A DNA stretch of 64,000 bases from assembly GCA_003184365.1 (NCBI GenBank), contig NKYR01000053.1, positions 62,001 to 126,000 of the forward strand, written 5' to 3'. Every line of letters starts with the position of its first letter. The first letter of the stretch is position 1. Made by a program: the position numbers and the translations under genes. The notes under the pieces are model-generated. The model was not told the DNA's origin and ran no database searches. It worked only from the letters and a program-made list of their open reading frames with translations. Source of the DNA: Evernia prunastri. Its lineage: Eukaryota > Ascomycota > Lecanoromycetes > Lecanorales > Parmeliaceae. Shown one piece after another: positions 59,239 to 64,000 of the stretch.

Positions 59239-59454
59239 ATTGCACACTTTTTTGAAAGAATGCGCATGCCCTCATGCGTGACCTAAGGCACTCGTATATG
59301 GGGACCCCCCGGGTGTGACCCCGTAAGCCACTTGTAGGCCTGGTGCGAGCTGGGGAAGGCACGAGGATTATGAGTCCTCACCAAACCCGAGTGCCAAGTG
59401 ACCTATCCACGGCTAACCGGTCACACCCGGAATCGAACCGGTGTTGCTACCATT
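59239..59454 (-). other. tRNA-like halves between LTR copies 2 and 3
   Basis: On the minus strand a T-arm-like block (B box GGTTCGATTCC, about 59423-59440) is followed by TGTGACC, a 15-base gap, then GGTCACT. After that come an A-box-like TGGCACTCGGG and a Met-type anticodon arm (GAGGA/CTCATAA/TCCTC). The acceptor halves pair at six of seven positions, but the order is 3' half before 5' half and the D-stem is poor. It may be a tRNA-derived element or primer-site region, not a proven tRNA. Confidence 0.35.
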
Positions 59455-59554
59455 TGTCACGGAATAGGGTGCATCCCCCTATCCAATGCGCCAAAAGAGC
59501 GTGTGACCCCGCCAAGACAGCGGAATCACCCTAATGCAGCCCATATCCGTAACA
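59455..59554 (+). mobile_element. LTR copy 3 (100 bp)
   Basis: Same sequence as copies 1 and 2. Copies 2 and 3 enclose 216 bp, so the pair could be a TRIM-type miniature LTR element (416 bp), or copy 3 a separate insertion. Flanks CCATT and TAAAG do not match. Confidence 0.78.
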
Positions 59555-59920
59555 TAAAGATTGCATTACACTTTCATCTCACTATTAATTTTAATAACGA
59601 TTAAAATAAGATTTTAATTTATATTTAAATTATATGCAATAATATTTCTAGCAGTGTTATTAAACTAGCATTTAACGAGATATACTATAATTTTAAGATT
59701 AACGACGTTATAAGCTTATTGCTCGCAGATTTATTAATATTTATTAAAATCTTTCGCGAGCTTCGTCTTGTTAAGAGATAAAAAGCGAACGACGTTATAA
59801 TATTCGTATTTATTATTATAAAAGCGAGATACGATACGAAGCACACTCTTGTCGTCTTCAAAAAGAACGATAAAGTCTTTTTCAAACTACATTATAAATA
59901 TAAGATTTTCGATTTCTTTA
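59555..59920. other. AT-rich RIP-like block
   Basis: Strongly AT-rich, gene-free sequence ending at the N at 59921. Probably a degraded repeat. Confidence 0.55.
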
Positions 59921-59921
59921 N

Positions 59922-60340
59922 CCTGGTACCCGCCTCCGCAAGTAGCCGTGGTTTATCCTCCCGCGATCTCGGACAGAAGAGGAGGATATGCTTGACATCT
60001 TGTCTTCTCCATCCGCACCTGCAGTCGGGGTCGATACCTGGAACCCTTATCCTGTTGAGGAATGCGTTAAGCCCGATTTTGCCGCTTCTCATTTGGACAG
60101 CGACCGAGCTCTCAGCCTTCCTCAGCATCTTGTGGTGGTCGAACCTGCCGTCATATAAGTTCCCTGCCTGGGCAGGGGTTCTCGTTGCGATAGGAATTCT
60201 TCGTTGATATTTTTCCCATTTCTTGGATCTCCGTTCTCGGAACCAGTCTTGTATTTTCCGTCCAATTACGTCAATGCTCTGATATTCCTCGACGTCCCTA
60301 TATGGATTAACCCAATTCTTCTTTCTTCTTGAAAATTTAA
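59922..60340 (-). pseudogene. LINE (Tad-like non-LTR retrotransposon) 3' coding fragment
   Basis: The minus-strand frame reads about 138 codons without a start. It includes NPYRDVEEYQSIDVIGRKI and the telling end QMRSGKIGLNAFLNRIRVPG, then CRCGWRRQDVKHILLFCP. This Cys/His-containing end, CxC...H...C, follows the RNase H region in fungal Tad-type LINE ORF2 proteins. The fragment is cut at the N (59921) on one side and by an abrupt AT-rich switch at 60341 on the other, so only the C-terminus of ORF2 remains. Confidence 0.75.
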
Positions 60341-60981
60341 TTTTTATAAAAACTTAAAACACTCTTTTACAAATTAATTTAAATCGTTTATTATTTATTT
60401 ATATTAATAAGCGTATCTTAAATAAATTAAGTAAATCTAATAAAAAGAAATTATTTTATATTTATAAGATTTTAATATCGAACGAGAAATTAACTATATT
60501 AAAAGACTTAATATTATAAAACGATAATAATAATAAATCTATTTATATAAAGAATAAAGAGAATCAGAGATAGAATTTGAAAGATGTTGAAGAATAAGTC
60601 ACTGAAGAAATCATTTGATCATATTTTCTATTAATTTTGATCTCATAATAGTTCTAAATATAATAAAAATTTAGCAAATATTTAGCTGCAAATTGCGCCT
60701 CTCACCGTTGCATACAAATTGCAATCCAAATGCGATTAGCGTGCAATGCATGCAACTTGCAATCCCACCCCTAGTGAGGATATCTCGATGTGCAATAATT
60801 GTGCAATCGGAGAGCTCTATGGTGGGCTCTGCGGAAGCGGAAGGAAACCGCTTTGTCTTTGACGCAAAGTCACCAGTGAACATGCTCTCGCTCTCGTTCA
60901 TACCACAGTCCTACTTGGAACAAGCACCCAACAGTACCTTGTAACCAGACCTCATCATGTTGATCCAGGAAAGCCACCAAG
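60341..60981. other. AT-rich block and promoter of dienelactone hydrolase gene
   Basis: AT-rich, RIP-like sequence to about 60680, then normal composition. No gene. The near-repeat GCAATCCAAATGCGATTAGC, with further TGCAA-rich phrases at 60710-60800, is a local curiosity. Confidence 0.5.
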
Positions 60982-62121
60982 ATGTGGAGACTTCCGCCGA
61001 TGGCAAAGGAAGCATGCGTACCAAAACCCCCCCCACCGCCTTCCTTTCCCACCCACGAACACTTTCCACTAATAACAGTACCAATCCCAGGCATATACAC
61101 CTACCACCCCGTCATCCCCGGCTACTCCCAAGCCAAGTTCCCCGGCGTCGTCATCTTCAGCGAGATCTACCAAGGTCCGCTTCCCCTCCACCTCCACCTC
61201 CACCTCCACCTCCTCCAGCCCCTCCAATTGACCCGGGTGCCCCGGGACCAGTCACCGGCCCCGTCGCGCGCTTCGCCCGCCAAATAGCCGGCCACGGGTA
61301 CATCGTCGCCGCCCCTTCCTCCTACCACGAGTTCACCGGTCCAGAACCCCTCGCCTACGACGGGCCCGGCACGGACGAGGGGAACAAGTACAAGATTGAA
61401 AAAGTACGCGCCCCCCCGTCTCTATACAAACAGCGCAACCGCAGCAGCAGCAGCGCTCCCAAGGATTCGACCTTTCTGATCATCCCCAGAAAGTCCACGC
61501 GTACGACGAAGACGCCGCCCTATCCGTCACGGCCCTGCTCTCCCTCCCCACCTGCAACGGCCGTGTCGGGACGACGGGCATGTGCCTGGGCGGGCACTTG
61601 GCCTTCCGCTGCGCATTCGACAGGCGCGTCGCGGCCGCCGTGTGCTATTTCGCCACGGACATACATTCCAAGACGCTCGGCGCCGGCGGGGACGACAGCC
61701 TAGAGCGAGCGGGGGACATGAACGGCGAGCTCGTGATGGTGAGTTTGAACAATCCACATACACAACCCTGCATGTCCCCTTTTCCCTCCCGTGCCCCGGG
61801 AGGTCAAATCAGACAATTGCTCGCTCGCTCCCTGCTGACAACCCCCCGTCGCAGATCTTCGGCAAAAAAGACAACCACGTCCCCCCCGCCGGCCGGGACC
61901 TGATCCGGCGCGCCCTCCACGACGCCGGGGCCTCCTTCTCCTTCTACGAGGCCGCGCACGCGCAGCACGCCTTCATCCGGGACGAGCTGAGCAAAGGGCG
62001 CTACGACCCGGCCGTGTCGAGGGTCTGCTTCGAGATGCTGCTCGAGCTGTTCGCGCGCGCGCTGCGGGCGGACCTGGGGCCCAGGGACGGCGGCGGGGAG
62101 GGCGTTGAGGATGTTTGTTAG
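60982..62121 (+). CDS. Dienelactone hydrolase family protein (286 aa)
   Basis: The four exons are 60982-61174, 61252-61403, 61490-61738 and 61855-62121. The introns are 77, 86 and 116 nt with phases 1, 0 and 0. The spliced protein reads HGYIVAAPSSYHEF, then AYDEDAALSVTALLSLPTCN, then the nucleophile elbow GTTGMCLGGHLAFR with Cys in place of Ser, as in dienelactone hydrolases. It ends with IFGKKDNHVPPAGRDLIRR (acid region) and YEAAHAQHAFIRDE with the catalytic His. The alpha/beta-hydrolase length is normal. The enzyme family opens dienelactones (carboxymethylenebutenolidase, chlorocatechol pathway) and related lactones or esters in the cytosol. Substrate is inferred only at family level. Intron 1 holds a CTCCAC repeat. 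Met at 61000 is a second possible start. The gene is GC-rich and intact. Confidence 0.92.
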
Positions 62122-63217
62122 GTGGTTGTTTGTTAGGTGGTTGTGTGGTGTAATCCCCCCCCCGGGGGTTTTTTTTGGCTCGGTTCGTGTAGTCAGTTGG
62201 GATACGAATGCGGTCGTGTCCGTGCTGGGGAAAGGGGCGAGCGGGTGGGAGGAAGAGGTCGTTTTGTCCCCCCTCTCTTTAAAGTCCTTGGGCACGGAAT
62301 TCTTCCCTCCAAATGCAATGAACTACTCTACTGGGTTCAGGGAGCACTGTGCCGAGTTGACAGACTCTGGTCAACAACCCATTGGTGATGGCGGCATTTA
62401 CTTGGACTTGGTTATCCAGAAATGGGAGTTACCCTTTCCAAAGACCCATAGTGCTTGCACTCTAGCGTACAGCACAGAATTCCAAGCATACCCAACTTTC
62501 GTCCCATCTATGAAAGGCCCTACCCTTACCAGACTCCTCAAAACCTAGCGTCACTAAGAGCTCCTAAAGTTCTGCCGCACTACCCCATCGAGCCATCCCA
62601 CAAATAGGCCCAGCTTCCTATTACCCTAGACCGCGTTTTCCTTGGTAGCCACCTTCAAAGAGTGCTTGATAGAATTGAATGTTTCTATTGTGACCTCCCT
62701 TTGTCCAGTCTTGACAGACTGGAGTTGAATCGAGTCGATGGGCGCGTAAAACGATAGATCATTGACCAATGTCGATAAAGAAGGGGTACTTGACGGCCAC
62801 TTGATCCTTGAGAAGCTCGAGAGGGCTCTGGTTAGCGGATCACGGGATAAAACCGTTTCAGTCTTCCTCGAAAGACTCCCAGGCGTCGACGTTGTAGACT
62901 AGACAACGATTGGGTCTTCGAGGAGATAATGTGTAGACTCGGGGTTCTTGTTCGCGTGGGCAAGATTTCGCAAAAGAATCTGATTCTGAGAGCCGATGTT
63001 TGGGAGCAACTTCGGTCAAGAGCTTGATGACTGCCCAAATTGTGCAAAGTCTGGAGCGATATCGGTTGCAGAGAGTGGGGAAGGAGAGGAGCTTACTCCT
63101 TCCTCTCCCAGCTAGCCCCATCTCAAGATGCATTCAGCCTGCGTCAGGAGCATAGGCGGTTGCGCCTTAGTCTTGGCTTGAACCCGTCGTCTGAATTGTT
63201 GGAGGATGAGGTCTGCG
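62122..63217. other. Convergent intergenic region
   Basis: No supported gene. A run of Cs and Gs (62155-62175) lies just after the hydrolase stop. Frames on both strands at 62832-63264 are shadows without features. Confidence 0.45.
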
Positions 63218-64000
63218 TCAGATCTCGCTCTTCGCGCCGTACTTCCTATGCAAAGCCCTCATGATCGAAACAGCCCCAGACTTATAGCCTCCGCGGAAGA
63301 TCGCATGATGATTCAGGTGATGATATCTTCTTCCAGGTTAGTATAATCCTCGCAGACCTTCAAGTCATACTTACAGTTCATATAGATTGACTCGATCCTC
63401 ATACTCGTCCACCGGCTCAGTCTTAGGACAGATTTGATGATACTCCTTCAGGAAGCTCCCCCCGAACCCGCCAAACATCCTCATTATCCCAAGTTCATAT
63501 TCGCTATGCGCATAGCAAGCACTGGGATCAAAAATGACATCTTCGACAGGTCCTTTGCCACTTATTCTTCCTTTCCCTTCATTTCCGCTCCACAGATCGC
63601 CGTGGACAACGACGGGGGTGATTCCCTTGCCATTGTTTAGGTGCTTGTCTCCAATGAGCCTGGGTACCGTCTCTGCAATCGTCTTCTCTACTAAAGAGCG
63701 AAGGGTAGGATCCTTTCCGTTTGTGTGTTCGCTTTTCTTGAGGATGGCGAGGAGACGATGTTGGGCGTAGAAGTCGGCCCAGGATTCTGTGTAATCGTTG
63801 GGCTGTTCTGTGTCACCGCAGCAAGCTATAAGGGAAATCATCAGGACAATTCAGTAGTTGGGTGATGCTCCCACTTACTCGGTACCGGAAAGCCAAAGAC
63901 GGGTTTCAGAAAGCCTTCTGGGATCGGGGCGGGTGTGGTGTGGAGCTTGGCCAACTTCGCCGCTAACGACATCCCAGACCCCTTTTCGCTACCTGACGAT
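63218..64000 (-). CDS. Fructosamine/ketosamine-3-kinase family protein, 3' part (5' beyond window)
   Basis: Minus-strand exons are 64000(partial)-63879, 63825-63375 and 63326-63218. The introns are 53 nt (GTAAGT donor) and 48 nt (GTAAGT donor, TACTAAC branch). The catalytic motif VVVHGDLWSGN is the APH-like HGD(x)W(x)xN loop of fructosamine kinases. It is followed by VIFDPSACYAHSEYELGIMRMFGGFG, where the Asp is the metal ligand, and the tail YHHLNHHAIFRGGYKSGAVS, the expected C-terminus. Family members phosphorylate fructosamines or ribulosamines on glycated proteins or small molecules, leading to deglycation, and act in the cytosol. The first exon and start codon lie outside the window; roughly the last 230 residues are visible. 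It appears intact. Confidence 0.92.

Overview
The window looks like nuclear DNA of a filamentous ascomycete (Pezizomycotina). The genes carry short introns of 48-146 nt with GTAAGT/GTGAGT-type donors and CTNAC-like branch points. Their families are typical of such fungi: microsomal P450s, a PQ-loop vacuolar transporter, a fungal rhodopsin-domain protein, a DUF7703-type membrane protein, a monocarboxylate-type MFS carrier, an NRPS-like adenylating enzyme, a dienelactone hydrolase and a fructosamine kinase. GC-balanced gene blocks alternate with sharply bounded AT-rich, gene-free blocks that look RIP-degraded and hold retroelement debris. Five single N positions lie in or beside repeats and probably mark assembly joins. 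No operons, CRISPR arrays or bacterial features are present.

Layout. 1-8.4 kb: a small secreted protein, a proline-rich/coiled-coil protein, a decayed HExxH metallopeptidase-like gene and a four-exon hypothetical gene. 10-16.3 kb: an intact P450, an extended SDR and a PQ-loop transporter with a MITE just upstream. 17-28 kb: an Arg/Asp-rich gene with two in-frame TAG codons, an intact RapZ-C-like gene, a Cys-rich secreted protein, a P450 pseudogene and a dual-specificity phosphatase with two in-frame TGA codons. 28.6-30.3 kb: an FAD amine-oxidase-like enzyme. 30.8-33.9 kb: a non-autonomous Ty1/copia-type LTR element with near-identical 143-bp LTRs and an internal tandem array, followed by 1.3 kb of AT-rich DNA. 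36-55.9 kb: a hypothetical acidic protein, a five-TM protein, a Ser/Gly-rich secreted protein, a rhodopsin-domain protein, an MFS carrier, an NRPS-like enzyme and a DUF7703 protein. 57.9-60.3 kb: a repeat nest (three copies of a 100-bp LTR, a gag-like start, a LINE 3' end). 60.9-64 kb: a dienelactone hydrolase and the 3' part of a fructosamine kinase that runs off the window.

I see no convincing biosynthetic cluster; the enzymes are spread out on both strands. The strongest cross-cutting signal is gene decay. Four otherwise well-formed gene models (correct introns, conserved motifs) carry eight in-frame stops, all explainable as C-to-T changes in Gln or Arg codons. A few further genes seem to need one- or two-base frame corrections, mostly at short homopolymer or dinucleotide runs, which may be sequencing errors. 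All exon boundaries were read by eye from splice signals and phase; none has been checked against transcripts or databases.
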